A stretch of DNA of 64,000 nt from Colias croceus (taxonomy: Eukaryota; Arthropoda; Insecta; Lepidoptera; Pieridae). How positions within the stretch are numbered: the first letter of the stretch is position 1; each line of letters starts with the position of its first letter. The stretch covers positions 9,424,001 to 9,488,000 of the forward strand of contig NC_059568.1 in assembly GCF_905220415.1 (NCBI RefSeq), in the 5' to 3' direction. Under the pieces are notes generated by a model. It made no database searches. It saw only the letters and a program-made list of their open reading frames with translations, and was not told the DNA's origin. This document shows positions 28,201 through 43,200 of this stretch, in pieces. Position numbers and translations under genes: made by a program.

Positions 28201-31200
28201 TACCTAGTTTAAATAGCAAGCCAGCTACTATTTTATGTCCTGATACTATCTTAGTAAATAAATAAAAAATAAGAAGCGCAACCCATAATTCAATACTGCA
28301 AATTATAACTGTTCATAAGAATTAAATGCTATAAATTTGGACCAAAAAGGTAGAACAAACAGTTGTCGTGACGACGCACGGATTTGCATAAAGAGCAACT
28401 ATTTACCGATTACCGCTGACTTTTTATAAGTTATGGGCTCTAGCGTTTATTAATTATTGTAATAGATAGCTAACTTACACGGAAGATAAGATAACATAAT
28501 AACATAAGTTTCATATAAAATATTTTTTTATATCTTTAGATTTTTATGGTCCTAAAATATAGAGAACTGGAAATAAGAAAAACAATATTTTTCCTATTCG
28601 GGTTTTAAACACATAGTTGTATTTTTATTTTTTGTCAAAATTATAGATCTTAATTTTATAAGTAATATTCATTCTCTAGAACAATATTTGCGGTCAGTGT
28701 CTAGGTAATAAATAATTGCACCAACCACATATTTTGATATTTAATACCAACTGAACAAAACACAAATAGGCATATAATAATTTTTGTGTACTCAAACGAT
28801 AAATAAGAATTTTGACTCTGTGAAAGAAATTCATTACCTAGTTACTTAAAAGTTTTATTTAATGGTTACTCACGACTCTAGTCTGAATCTCTAGTCATGC
28901 AATTGATAAACTAGATTTAAAGATAAAAAAAGCTCATAATTTTAATAATAAATAAACTAAATAACTCATAGTGATCGCTCGTAAATTGTACCGCACAAGC
29001 AATCCCAATGGCATGCGCACGCGATGGTAGCTCTTCGTGAAATTAATATCAGTTTCTAAATAAGTGTCCCACAATAAACATTTTTGTCGAAACAAATTTG
29101 ATAATGCTTTAGCAATTTGCGAACCGTACCAAATGTCACCGGTTATTTTTTGCCATTCCATGTGATTGGATTGCTAGACGATTATGTTAATCACTGTTAT
29201 AATACGCTTTTCTGATATATTTTTACACAGACTATTGCCCGTTTTACAAAACTTTGATTGTACTACATTAGACGGATATTTAATTATACATTTTTGTAGA
29301 TTTTAATTTTTATACGGAAAAAGTAGCAGCTTTTGAAATTCAACAACATAATCTTAGAAAGAATACGCTTTGTGTAACTGAGATTATACTTTTAATTATC
29401 CACTCCTTCAAATGATTAAATGTACATAGTGTCTATTTACATAAATTACGAATAATAGGTATATAAACTTTTAACATTAGCTATATTTTGAGTCGTATCA
29501 TATGACCTAGTGCTCTACAAATTTCTTTTGATTTATTATTTATATAGTACACATCTATATGTTACGAAATATCATGCATGATTCAAAAAAATAGTTCTCA
29601 TATTCTCATAATAATGTTGCACAAAGTAGCAAACAAGAGACTTGTCTCACCGTGAGTCTGAGAGTTCTCGTTCATTAGGGAGACTCTTTGTCTTATTGAC
29701 ACGGGAACACACTTTTACGTCATTTACATTCCATTCCACGATGGTGTTTTTTAATCATTATCTAGACTAATGTTCTGGAAGTAAATAAGGATACAAGATA
29801 TAAAAACGTGTTATCAATATGGTAATCTGTTTGCGAAAAACACAAAAACTTCACTGATTTTGCCCACGGCGAAAACAGAAAATATCTGTTTTAGGATGAG
29901 TTGCATTAAAATGCAAAAAATAACTGCGTTAAAAACAACCGACTTCAAAAACGGAAAAGTAAGAAATAAAAAAGATTTGATATTATTAATTACTACATAT
30001 TATTTTTATGTGCTATTTACTAAAAAGGTTTGATGTCGGTGCATGGGCTTAATACTAAGTGCTTAGTGTTTGGCACCGACTTCAAACCTATTTAATAAAT
30101 AGCACATAAAAATAATATGTAGTAATTAATAATATCAAATCTTTTTTATTTCTTACTTTTCCGTTTTTGAAGTCGGTTGTTTTTAACGCAGTTATTTTTA
30201 TTTAATACTTTTTAGTGTATTTTTCAACACGAATCAAACGAGCCCAAACTCGATAAAGTTGAGTCAATATATTACTGAGTTCCTATGGCCACCTTCCGAT
30301 TCCATCATCAGATCAGCTCCATGTCATGATAATGTTTCATCGCTATCCAATTTACATTCGTATACAAAATTTCAGCTCAATCGGTTACCGGGAAGTGAAT
30401 CAAAGTTACTTGCTACATTGAAATTAAGTCATCGAGTACAGACAAAAATGCTCATAAAATAAAAACTACTAGGCCTAGCCGAATAAAATTTTTATGGGAC
30501 CAATTCGACACCATTCCGCATCGAACAAAAAAAGAATCACGTAAATCGGTTCAGAATCCTCGGAGTAATCGGTGTACATACATAAAAAAAAAAAAAAAAA
30601 AAAAATATACCGGCCGAATTGATAACCTCCTCCTTTTTTTTGAAGTCGGTTAAAAATACAGTAATTTGTTTGGTTTTACCATTATAGTAAAGTCCCTACC
30701 TGATTAAGTTTTACTAGAATCGTAATAATCGTTGCGTCGGCAATTTCCTACGACAATTTATATGACATTAGCTAGCCTGTGACTAAACGATAAGCTTCGC
30801 TTTTAAGGGTTTTTATCATCATCAAACCTTTTTGTCTGATATAAGGTTTGAATGAAATCACAGCGGGAGTTATAACAACCAAAATATGTTTATGATCACT
30901 AGCAATATTATTGTAATTCTCATTTGTCAACCAAATATCAAGATATAGATATGTTTTACCACAACAAGCACTGATTGGTATGAGCTTTTTGTCACCTGCA
31001 CTGAAAATGGATGGCATACTTTCACTAGGCAAATTCTTGCTAACACAGGCTTATGCAAAAAGTACCTTATGACGTCACGTGTAAATTAAAAATGTTTTTG
31101 GCATTCAGACGATAGTCAATTGATTGAGAACCTCGTCATTGAGTTCAATGTCATATTTGAAGTATTGTATGTCATCTTCATCTAATTCATGAGATGTTTA

Positions 31201-34200
31201 CTTCAGTAAAGACTTATAAGTAAATTTGTAGGTAGGTACCTTTTTTACCTAGAACAATTTATACATGTTCCAAATATTTCATATCTACTAAACGATCCAC
31301 ATAACCTTTCTTAAGTGACTTTGATTATAAAAATAGAAATAATATGATATTATATTTCCGTATTTTCACGAGTCAATTAAATTATCGAGATGAGTTCCTT
31401 TTACATCGACAGCTCACAACACTAGATAATAACGACATCAATAATAATGTGTGAGCTTGAAAGAAAAAACATTTAACACATGTCCACTGAATGTATTGCG
31501 AATTAAATTTTATTTTTATTCCCACGCCGTGAGTAACACGACTCCTGTGATCTTTGTTTTATTTATTTAAGCGTCGGGGACATTTTCTTGTATTTTTTTT
31601 TATTTCTCTATAAATCAAAATGACGATAGATTTTTCAGATATGGTCTTGAAAACTAGGTATACTGAGCCAGGTAGGTAGGCGAGGGTAGGTAGTTAGGTA
31701 GTGGAATAAGTAGCATAAGATATTTATTTCATTTAGGCCAACAAATATTTGTAAAACGGAAAATACATAATTAAAATTTACATCGGTTCGTGTGTAATAC
31801 GTTTTTATTTTAATACACTATTTTTATACCTCCATCATTTTTAGTAAACATGTCCATTATGACTTGCGAAATGAACACCAGATGTTACAGATTCAAGGGC
31901 TTCGTTTTATTTTAAAACATTATATGTGAATGTCTTATATTTACAGTGTGTTTGATGTTTATCACGTCATCGTCTCATTAGCATAAATATAACATCCTAT
32001 ATAATTTGACTAATATCCTCCAACAGGCACATTATCAAATATTGTAGTCAGATTGTAATAATAAACTAAATTGACTTGTTACTTCAAGTTCTTAAGCTCT
32101 ATAATATTCATTTAAAACAAAACAATACCAATATCCTGCCAACTACAAGTCTGTCTATAATAATATGATAAAAAATCAAAAACCTCAAAAATACATTTAA
32201 CTAAGTACTTCTTCAAGCATTCATTTTATGTATAATTGCAACAATGTGTTTAGGAAGTGTTCGCCCCACACCGAAACATCTTGGCTTAGTGGACCACTTG
32301 GTTTTTATCTTTTTGATAACACTAAAATGCTCATCAACCTTGACTGAGTGTACTCTAATGATACCTTTATCTAGTATGATTATGACGTGATCGTTTTTCT
32401 TAGGTTTAAAATGTGATGCAATAATGTTGCCCTAATACGTCTATTTGATTTGATGTTGTATGGGTAAACATTTGTTTGTCTGCTCTTATTCGACCAAAAC
32501 CCAAATCATATTAGAATTTCTCATAAATGTAGTAACGTACTTAAAATAAAAATGACTAAGTATAAAATACGATACACTTTTTAAAACAAACAACAAAACG
32601 ATATCTATACGAACTCTATATCTAAAGCTCTACGTTTGTTGTTTAAAAAACTCCAAAGTTCACCATGATATGTTTTTGAGTGTAGCATCCGTAAGACACG
32701 ATAAATATTAAAAGGAATTCATTTCACCACCAATTGTCATATTAAAATTGGGATACTTTCATAATTCTCATCAGATTCCGTTATAGTGAAAACTAAATAA
32801 ATGCGATAACAAGTGTTTAAAATGATTATAAGTAAAGGGGCAATATTGTCCCTCTGCCTGCTAGTTTCGTTCGAGTCACTCCGTGCGCAGAACATCATCA
32901 GACGTGAGTATACAATATTATTATTTAACAAAACCTTAACACTACACGAGAAAGTACATATATAGCATATCTAAATGAAAATTGATTCTTAAAATTGTAT
33001 TTGAGTTTATATTCTAGTGATACTTTTGCCTATCTATGAAGATGCTATATTTTGCGCATACACAAGCTATCAATGTCTTCGCTACCTTTTCAGAGAGATA
33101 TAACAATCAGTTTTACTATGTATGGGTATAGATAACCTAATACCCAGCTAATACCCACCTACAAAAAGGAACAAATTAACATAGAGTTTTATAAGCTCTA
33201 CTTTTTTCTACTCTATTTTTAATCAGGTATTACTACGAACACACGTAACTTGCTATCTACCATATGGTATATTTAGTTACTAATGAAAGTATGATTGTAA
33301 TTCTAGGTATGATATAATAACACAGTCATTGTATCATTTAATAAAATATTTTTATTAAGAAGAGTACAAGGACAAGGTCATATCTATTACGCTTATTGAT
33401 ATCATTTTCATAACATCATCAATTAATTGTTTTAATTCGTGTTGCTACGGACCTGAAACAACCTATTGTATTATTCTCTAGACGTGTTCAGGATGATTCC
33501 TGTTAGTGACTAAACAGTGTAATTTATTAGTATTTAGGATATTATTTGATATGACTCAAATATATATAAGTTTCGAATTACAATACGATGGAAATAACCG
33601 AATGTAGGTACGTAGGTACATTAAAATTAAAGAGAACAACAGCTATGTGGGTCACTGAATTTACGAACGTGCTGTAAAGTAAGATGTTTAATTTTTATTA
33701 TCCCAAAACTAAATCTGTTTTATGTGTTAATATTAATATGTGCTAATTTTATTGCTTCGCAGGGCAAAACGTTTGAATCAATCGATTATTATAATTCAAT
33801 AGCAAACAATGGACAATTTGCGATTATTGTGTAAAAGTTCCAAACTTCTGCACTAATGTCATCATAGTCTAATGAATCGGTAGGTAGGTACCTAGTTGAC
33901 AAAACATATGATTTGTAAAATTGAGTTCATTATTTAAAAAAGGACTGAGCACTTTAATTAGATTACTTATGATTTATTTCATCCTAACATACAGGACGAA
34001 ATATATAAAAAAACCTTAAAGCTATTGACTATTTTATTACACACTTTATATCCATGTTTTATATTTTATAATCAAGTCTAACAGCAATTTATTTCTATGG
34101 CTGGGACTTGGGGGCGTGGTATAATCAGATTGCGGACCGCATAACAATTCGTCCGCAAAACATAATTGTTTCTACAACTGTTTATTGTGTATCATCTGTT

Positions 34201-37200
34201 ATAGGGGTAAAATTAATAAATACATATATCAAGCGTTGCACTTAAGTAAAATGAAAGAACTCAGCAAAATTTTTAAGAGTACTCAAGAGTAAAGGAACTC
34301 TTTGTGATTTTGTAGCCAGGTGGCTATCGAACAATAGGTTTGTCTTCGATTAATGCACTCGGCCTGCAATTCCTTGAATCGTATTGAACTGGTCAGTGGG
34401 TGCTAACAAATAAATAAATCATCTAGTGCTGTAAAGAGTGCTGTCGGATGCATGATCGTGACAGTTGATATGAATTGCCTCGCGCCCTCACCCGGCACCC
34501 CGTCCACATACAACTTGTATACGAATATACCATCTGTCATTGTATTATCAATATTATCGTCCAACAACGGCTCTTTAATTCAACGGACAAACTTATCTAT
34601 ATAATATAACATAATATCACTTTCCCCGACATGCAGACGAGAACTCGACAATGTACTTAATCTAATTATATTCTGATGTAAATTCCACGCATAAAGTTGT
34701 ATTATTCAATCAATTTAAAGTGTACTACTTAGTATTTGAGTTAACGATTTTATTCAACTAGGTCTAGGATAGTTTTGAAAATTGACCGATAGTTTGCAGC
34801 GCGTTTACGATAGACATTGTAGACAAGGTTTGAGCAATGTAGGGCGGATGTTTAGGGAGATGCTAACGTGAATATTCGGTATTCAATTAAGATCTAAGCA
34901 TTATAAAACTGACCTTCTTTTATTTGGTATCAAGACTTGGTCACGAGGTAATTGATCTGATGAGACGGAGCTGTTTAATATTCATGGCCCCTTTGTGTCA
35001 CACTCGTTGTTTGCCACAAAGAGGTAGGTTTTTCAATAAGGCTAACGCTAAGATACTATTATATAGTTAATAGACGGATTATGTTAGCGTCGACGTGTCT
35101 ACAGCCTGTATCGATTCTAAAGAATTAGATAATGGACGGTCTGAAAACAACAAAACACACGTGTTCTAGACACACGCTTTAGGTACCTAATTCTACAAAA
35201 GTCCAATGTCAATACACTTTGACTAAATAATATATTCATGTTGATCACGACCAAAATATATGAGTATCAGCGAAATGGCTAATGCCAGTATTATGATGGT
35301 AATAGATGCATTTAAAGGCATTCTATTTTTTGCGAAACGACCCGCCGTAGTCACGAGAGATTAACCACCGATTTACTTGATGTTATTAACATGATAGAAG
35401 CGTACTTTTACGATGTGAATGTAAATGCTAAATATACATGACGTAGGCAGGTACATATATAATCAGGTACCTACGTCTAGGCTTTTTAATCTGGTCTATA
35501 GATCTATAATAGAGGAAAGTTCTACTTGTTTACGACATGCATGTTCAGGAAATATAACACAGTTCTTGTTTCCCATACAAATTTAACTGTCATCATGTAT
35601 TGTACGTATTCCAGATGTCCGTCAATCTGTCCGGCACAGCGGCTATTCTTAAACAGAACAACTGCAACAGTTATCGGCAATCATATGCGTTTCAATTAAA
35701 TTATTTCACTGTAAATTGCGAGTATCAAAGCAAAGTTATATCATATAAAATTAGACTTAATTAGAAGTAAATATATATAAAAGTTCATCGTTCACAAATA
35801 TACAGAGAATAATGTCAAGCAGATGCCAAACAAAGCGCTTTTAAATCGCAAAACCATAATACGCTTGTTTTGCATATTTTATCAATTACTATTGTGTCGG
35901 GTCTTTTCTCTAACGATGTACAAATAGGTTGGTTTTATTATGGACCCGTTATATTTTGGCATCCAGCGACTATGAATATTGAACATAGTTCAATTTAATT
36001 AAACTTTGGGAAGTTCTTGGACGTAGATTTTAATAATCTAAATTGTTTTTTTAATATTCATTACATAAATATATTCATTACTGATTAAAGGTATTGTTTA
36101 GCATTCACTAACTCCACGCTTCATTTAGCACAACGTTAGGAAATATATCAAACAGTAGGTATCCGATGATAAAACACCTAAATACAAGAAAATTATAATA
36201 ATTATCGTATTTCATGCCTACTATCCACACTAGCCAATAATCATCCATAATCTAATATTAGTTGTTGTCATTAACTATTAACTCAATTAGTCTATCCATC
36301 AGTGATCACAACTTACTGTATTATGTTATAATGTATGTGAAACGACAAGGTCCATTAGTATGGAATCAAGTTAGATGCAATTGAAAAGTGTTAGTTCGTT
36401 AACCTAGTCGCATGGTTAGAATATTGAAATGAGATTTTTTGTGAAGGACCGCACAATAGAGTCAGTCAGCGCGGTGGAGAAAAGAATTCATACGTTAAAT
36501 ATATTTAAGACTTAACAACCTGAATGTTTATTCATTTGGTAGGTGTAACTACTAACTAGTGTTTTAGTCTGCGAATTTATTGTGTGGGTATGAAATGAAT
36601 TTATAATACCTATGTAGATACATATTCACAATTGAACTGCATACCTAATCACTCTCAAGTCTAAGTCACTTTCTCTGTCCCTGTGCCCCTTTGTATGCTT
36701 AAATCTTTCCAAATACGCAACGGATTTTGATGCGGCTTTTTTTTAATAGATAGAGTGATTTAAGAGGAAAATTTTAGTATATAAATTATTAGGTTTAAGT
36801 CAAAGTGGGCGAAGCTGCGGGCGGTAAGCTAGTAATTCATATAAGAACCGAGAACGTCTCTACATCTCGTAAACAAATTATCTTGAACTATTTCTAGGAT
36901 CTATTATAATACACGCAATTGCAATATAGTTCAAGAAATGAATCGTAAATCAAGTGGGATTTATACAAATCGTCGTGTTGACTTTTATAGAGGGATGTCA
37001 AGAATCTGTGGTACACTACGCATACAAATAAGAAATACAGATATATAAAAAACACTTCCTTTATTTATATTAATTTCAGGTTTAAGTTCAGCTTCGGGAA
37101 TATTTATACAAATTGTTCAAAACAAATCAATTTTATACGAATTACTAGTTACATAATAAATGTTTTTTATGTGACTAATAATAATGTTATATGTATTTTA

Positions 37201-40200
37201 ATGACGATGGTTTTAATTTGAACCATACCATAAGGTTATTTATTTCAAATACTTATAAAACTAAAATACTGCATTGCCCAAAGTTTAGATCTAATAACTT
37301 AGTAGCGATCAGTTCTAGATATTAAGTAATGTTTGCAGCGCATGTTAAGTTGTAATAACTTACGTCCAATAATCAATCCGAAGTTCGCTGTAACTGTCCT
37401 AGTTAAAGTACTAAGCGACTAAAGAAGTGGGCTCACGTAAAACGTCGGGGACAATTTGGTAATAAGGGGAAGCCTGTGCCTGGTGCAGGCCGACTACTTA
37501 TAACACAGTTTAATTTATTTGCGGATTCCGCCTTGTTTGGAAGCCATTTCGTTAGTGCCATTGATGTGATCAAAATTGGATGCGCCTTTTTAATCTTTGC
37601 ACGTAGTGATATATTTATTTATTTGACGGAACATGTATTATTCGTATTTCGATGAAAATATTATAATCATATTTTAAATACAGACTAGGTAGTATAATTT
37701 ACATAAATGTTCGATAATACAATATTGAATTCTTATCTTGCATTTGGATAATTGCATAAAGCAATGATTAATTTTCCTTAATTATATCAAACGAATTTGC
37801 AAATATGAAATATTTCTGCAAGCGCAGTCAGAAAATTCATTCCAATTTCAGAAATAACTTTCAATTTATGCGCTTTATACACTAATTATTTCAATTAAAG
37901 AAGATTCATTTATATGAAATACTTGCGCTTCAGGCTCGTTGCTCGTAATCGTAATATTGACAAATGATTTTACCTACTTACTACTAATTTACTAATAAAT
38001 CCCTTAAAAACTCCTGTTAAATTATTTCTAATGTTTTAAGTTTCACTTAAATAGTCTTAAACCTGTAAATAGTATATCCAAGCACTATTCAAAGTAAATG
38101 AATTACTAATTTTGTTTTGGTTCTGTTTTCGTTACAATGGTAAAAAATAAAACTTTCTGTCAAATAATTTTCACAGACAGCTAAATTATTATTCCATGAA
38201 TAGTTGGTATAAATAAAAATACGCAAGGATTGAAAACCTCCGCCGATTTTGGTAACGTCGACTAATAAATCTTTCCACCCCTATTTTATAAGAATATTCA
38301 TATACCGTAGCATATTACCATAATATTGTCTAAACATAAATATATATAATATCGAAAATAGTAGAGGTAATAATATCATGTGCATTACAAAGCTATAAGA
38401 CCATTTGTAATACAATTGCAGATCAATTAATCAAAGCACATTGAAAATACGTTAACCTTAAATCTTAGAAGCAATACCTATGTCCTAAATTGTTGAATAC
38501 CTGCGTCATCCAATCCAGCCCAGAGTAGATACTATCTTGAACCTAATGTACGCATAATAGCTACAGGTGCTTAAGTGTTATTTACATATTTACTAGGTTT
38601 ATTATGCAGGTATCCTTTTGTCATAAATTTACAGTCTTTATAAAATACTTAGAATATCGTAAAAACATAGGCTCATAACCACATTTTCACATATTTGTAT
38701 ATTGGTATATCAAATAATCAAACAAATAAAATTTGACTACGATAGATCTGTATAACAGCTCTTTAGTATTAAAGACATTATTATAATCTCGAGTCTTTAG
38801 AGGCTAAAGTCCAACGTCTAAGTTTTTAATGTTGACAGGTATTTTAACTGGAAACTTGGACCTATTTAGAATACGGTGATAAGTATATCACGTAGGCCGA
38901 CTGCGTCCGCAGAATGTTAACGATACAAAGGTGCTCCTGAAAATGTTATACGGGGAAAAAAATTGGCGAAGAATCTCCGCGTTAAGGCGCGTTTTACTTA
39001 CATTTTGCCGTAGATTTATGCAAACATGTTTGTATGACTGTTACGTGATCGCGGAGCGTTGACAGCCCGCGGATTTGTGGGTTGTAAATTTCAATCATTT
39101 GGCATTTTGTTTGAGCTTCCATGATTCGATATTCGATGTTTGTGATCTTGTTTAGAATCGTATTAGACGGTCATTGATATTAATAAACAGTTACATATGG
39201 AATTATTGTACAATTTAAGGCGAAACATAAACTTTATAAGCAGTTATTAAAAGACAAACCAATTAGCTTCAGAAGTACGACGTATAGCTTGAAAGTTTCA
39301 CACAGTTTGTACAAATATTCGTATCACTAAGCACACTCAAAGCTGTATTTGTGACGGATTCAGCCTCAGTAACGCCATCTAGTCTATTTGAGTAGGATTT
39401 AATGCGTATAACTTTTAAAGTATCTCATAGTGCAAATAAGCGCCGAGATACAGTTTCCAGTGAACTTTGAACAGTTTTCTTATGAATAAAAGCATTTTTC
39501 CTTACAAATAAGATTATAGTTATAGGTATATATTTTTATAATTAATAATAACAAGTATACACTTGTTATTATCTGTGTCTCTGAATGCGTGTTTTTAACG
39601 ATCCATTTTCCTATTGTTCACAGAATCATGTGGTAACGACGACTTCCGCTGTGGCAATGGAAAGTGCATTGAAGGAGCCCGCCGTTGTGACCGCGTGGTG
39701 GACTGTCCATCTGGAGAAGACGAGTTAGCCTGCGGTAAGTTAACAAAAAGGATCTTTTAGAACTTAATTATATATTCCTGATACACTTTTGACTATTTTT
39801 TTCCACACTGTTCGTTCGTCATTTTAACGGAAAAGTAAGCTTATCAGGTATTTTCCGAATTTGTGGAGATGGTCATCATTGTGTACTTATAATAACAACC
39901 AGGTGCTTATAATGACAAATATATAATTATTAAGTGATTCATTTCTAATTTTAAACAGGATTATTTCAATATTTTAATGACCTAATTAATAAGTTAATGC
40001 CCAGTAAATAAATTCGGTTCTATACAAATATGCAGTTATTTGAGAATAATAACATTCTTATAGTTAGTTGATTTATTGTCTACAGAATGTAGTGAGGATG
40101 AATTCCGCTGCCAAGATGACGGCTCCTGCATAGAAAGCAGGAAACGGTGCGACAATGTCAGGCACTGTGCTGATGGCTCTGATGAATACGACTGTGGTGA

Positions 40201-43200
40201 GTCTACAAATCCGACCAAAAATTACCAGGATTATATCCCTCGAATTATATTTAATAACACACAACTTTCTCGCACGCTGCGCTATGTTTTGGAAACGGTA
40301 AGTTCATCGATTGCTAGTCTGGTCCGGTCATCATGTATGCAAGGATAGAGGCAAGTTTCATTGCCACGATGGATCTTGCATATCTATCCTACTTCGCTGT
40401 GATGGCTTTAGAGATTGTCGGGACGGCAGCGACGAAATTGACTGTCGTAAGTACCTCTATGCTATCAAGAAATGATACATATATGAATTGTTTACTGAAC
40501 AATATGCTTATACAAATATTTTAAAGCATGCCGCTCTAATCAATGGCAATGTGACCACGGAAGTTGCATCAAACGCAGTCAGCGTTGTGATGGTCGCGTC
40601 GATTGTCCAACAGATAGATCTGATGAGAGGAATTGTGTCGGTAAGCATGAAATGCTTGATTTTAATAAAATATTATTCTATGCTTAAAAGGCACAAAGCA
40701 CGATAGCACTACTAATAAATTTACTTTTACTACATACATTTTCTGATATTTACATAGTACGACTACAGAGTACCAGTTAATAGAATGATATTTTCACAGC
40801 ATGTGATAATTAGGAACATTTTCGAAAATTTTATTCACGGGTATAAATTTCCATTTTACATTTTGCGAAATGTTTTTGAAGTATTACGGATAATTGTGCA
40901 TGTATTAATAACAATCAAAATTTTGAAGGATCATTTGATTAGCTTCGCATGTATTTACAGCAAAGGGATACTTTAGATGCAGAGGTGGCAAGTTAATACC
41001 AGAAAAAGGACGATGCAATCGTCGATACGATTGTGATCCTGGAGATTATTCCGATGAACAGAATTGTCGTAAGTGTCGATCATTCGGTAACTTGTACTTT
41101 CCGTTTCATCTCTAACTACTCATTGTTTCGATCTCAGTTATCATCAATTTGTTATCCTTCGTCTCTTTTTTCTCCCCATCATTATTTTTGGTTATCTTAT
41201 TTTACCTGTTCGAAACTCCATCTTCATCGGTACTTCAACTTCCACATACTTGTTCAAACATTATTCGTTTATGTTGTCTGTTTTCAAATTTCCTCTGAAA
41301 TGGTTAGTTCAGGTTTTGCCTTTTCTTTTACCGGTAGCGTGTGGTGAAGACGACTTCAAATGCGACAATGGCTACTGCATTCCCAGGTCTAAACAGTGTG
41401 ACAGAACACGTGATTGTCAGGATGGTTCTGATGAACGACACTGTGTTTACGGTTTGCACCTTTTTCAAAATTTGTATCCTGACCGTATATTTTTTTTTTA
41501 ATATAAATGTTCTAGTAGTTTACCGTTATTTTCAAAGGTAACGGTTATATTGACGTATAGTCCCTTTCATATATTTAGTATGATATTTCATATATTTAGT
41601 TAATTTGCTTGATTGCATTTTGTTTACCTATATTACAACTGACATGATGTACCAAACATGCAACTCCCAAACGAATGATCTCTACTCCATTTCGACCTAC
41701 GATTTCGACAGACAAATTATACCTACCCATTTTTTAAAATTACAATCTTTTGTATTTGCAACATTAATATCTTATTAATTAATTTTCATCGAAATTTAGT
41801 CATGTGACCAAATTATTATGAGTTGAAATTTTACACGACATTTAGATTTTTATTTTATTGTTGCGTTTTTGGTAAAATTGATAACACACTTCATATATGT
41901 AATATTATTACAAAATGCATACATGACACTTAGAAACTGCAAATAAAAATATCACTGATCCACTCACTGATAATATTTTAAACTGTAGTTATAATTATAT
42001 TGGTTATGGTTTACGCATTATATTATGACAGGCACAATATGCATGGCTTATCAATATAAATGTTCGAGCGGACAATGCGTTAAGGCTGATTCTTGGTGCA
42101 ATGGGACTGTGGAATGTGACGATGGTTCAGACGAAAAGAATTGCCCTTGCAAAAGGGACCAATTCCAATGCCGAGATGGCTCTTGTATTAATATTGCTCA
42201 GAGGTGTAACGGTCACAAAGATTGTCATCCCCAAGGCGAAGACGAACACAATTGCGGTAAGTAATCGGGAACAAAAGGCTCCGGTTGTGAATAACGTTTG
42301 AAGAATTACAACTCTTATAACAACATGCTGCTAAACAATATTTTTGGATACATGTCCAACCTTAACCAACCCACGATTACTTTTTCTATAAACTTTACAA
42401 CTAAGCATGTGTATGTTTTGATTGTTTGCATGACTGTTTGTAAGTCTCGCACCATAGACATTCTACCAATGTAAGTATACACAGAGTTTTTATTATACGT
42501 ATTAGTCTAGATTTGTAATCAGTATATAATAAGTGTAGCACTTGATGTGTGTAAACCTTTTGAAATTAATTGTATTTAAAGGTTGTGTGCTTGTACCAAA
42601 ATTTCAGAGAACGTAACCATGCTTTTTAGCGGGATTCTTTTAACGCAGATGGATCGCATTCTCTGTTCCTTTTCTTTGTATTAGCATCTTAGAGTGTTTG
42701 GTTTTTTGAAGTGTGCTTCTAATTTTGTAAGGTGGACCATAAGTGATAGTTGAACAAAATTACAGATGCCGAGTCTTGTCCACCAGCCAGCTTTACATGC
42801 GACCCTGGTTCGAGCGTCCGCTGTGCGAAGCGATGCGATCGTAACCCAGAGTGCGACGGCGGGGAAGATGAAGAAGGCTGCTCTGGTAAATAACAATTAT
42901 TCTAGATATTGTTTGTAGTGTACAATAAAGAGTTCGTTATTATTATATTTGGTGCTGTGCTTGACGATAGTCAAATATTTTAAAATAAGACGTTTTAATT
43001 TTTTATGATACTGAATTAATTTTTATTATTCCTAAATATAGGACCATAAAATTATATCTTTTATTTGCCTATAATATGTATGATTTAATATTCTAAATGC
43101 AATGTGGATTCTTGAGAATTGAATGCTTTAAAAAAAATCTTTGCAACAACGTTAGTGGTGGCCACCGTGACGAAAAATGAAATTTTATTTAAGTTAGTTT

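Larger units (their letters stand above)
3379..39623 (+). other. 36-kb trol intron: regulatory and alternative-promoter region with repeats
   Basis: Non-coding, AT-rich sequence separating LDLa 3 from LDLa 4. Contents I can support: palindrome at 5,962, Helitron-like copies at 8,160, 8,390, 22,173 and 36,649, UGCAUG cluster near 10.3-10.6 kb, GC-rich islets at 10.66 and 16.83 kb, SINE at 12.88 kb, CRE/E-box 12-mers at 13,918 and 31,070, lepidopteran repeats at 23.6, 24.45 and 29.9-30.65 kb, a hAT element at 25,144 and an alternative signal-peptide exon at 32,775. In 3,379-5,961, 17.1-21.7, 26.4-29.9, 33-36.6 and 36.9-39.6 kb I see nothing beyond AT-rich sequence. Confidence 0.8.

Noticed and set aside
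30772..31032. 86-codon minus-strand open frame near 31 kb
   Set aside because: No recognisable family or splice structure; judged chance in repeat-flanked intron.
40197..40317. Retention of the 121-nt intron after exon 7
   Set aside because: The frame is open, but the length is not a multiple of three and would shift exon 8 to a premature stop.
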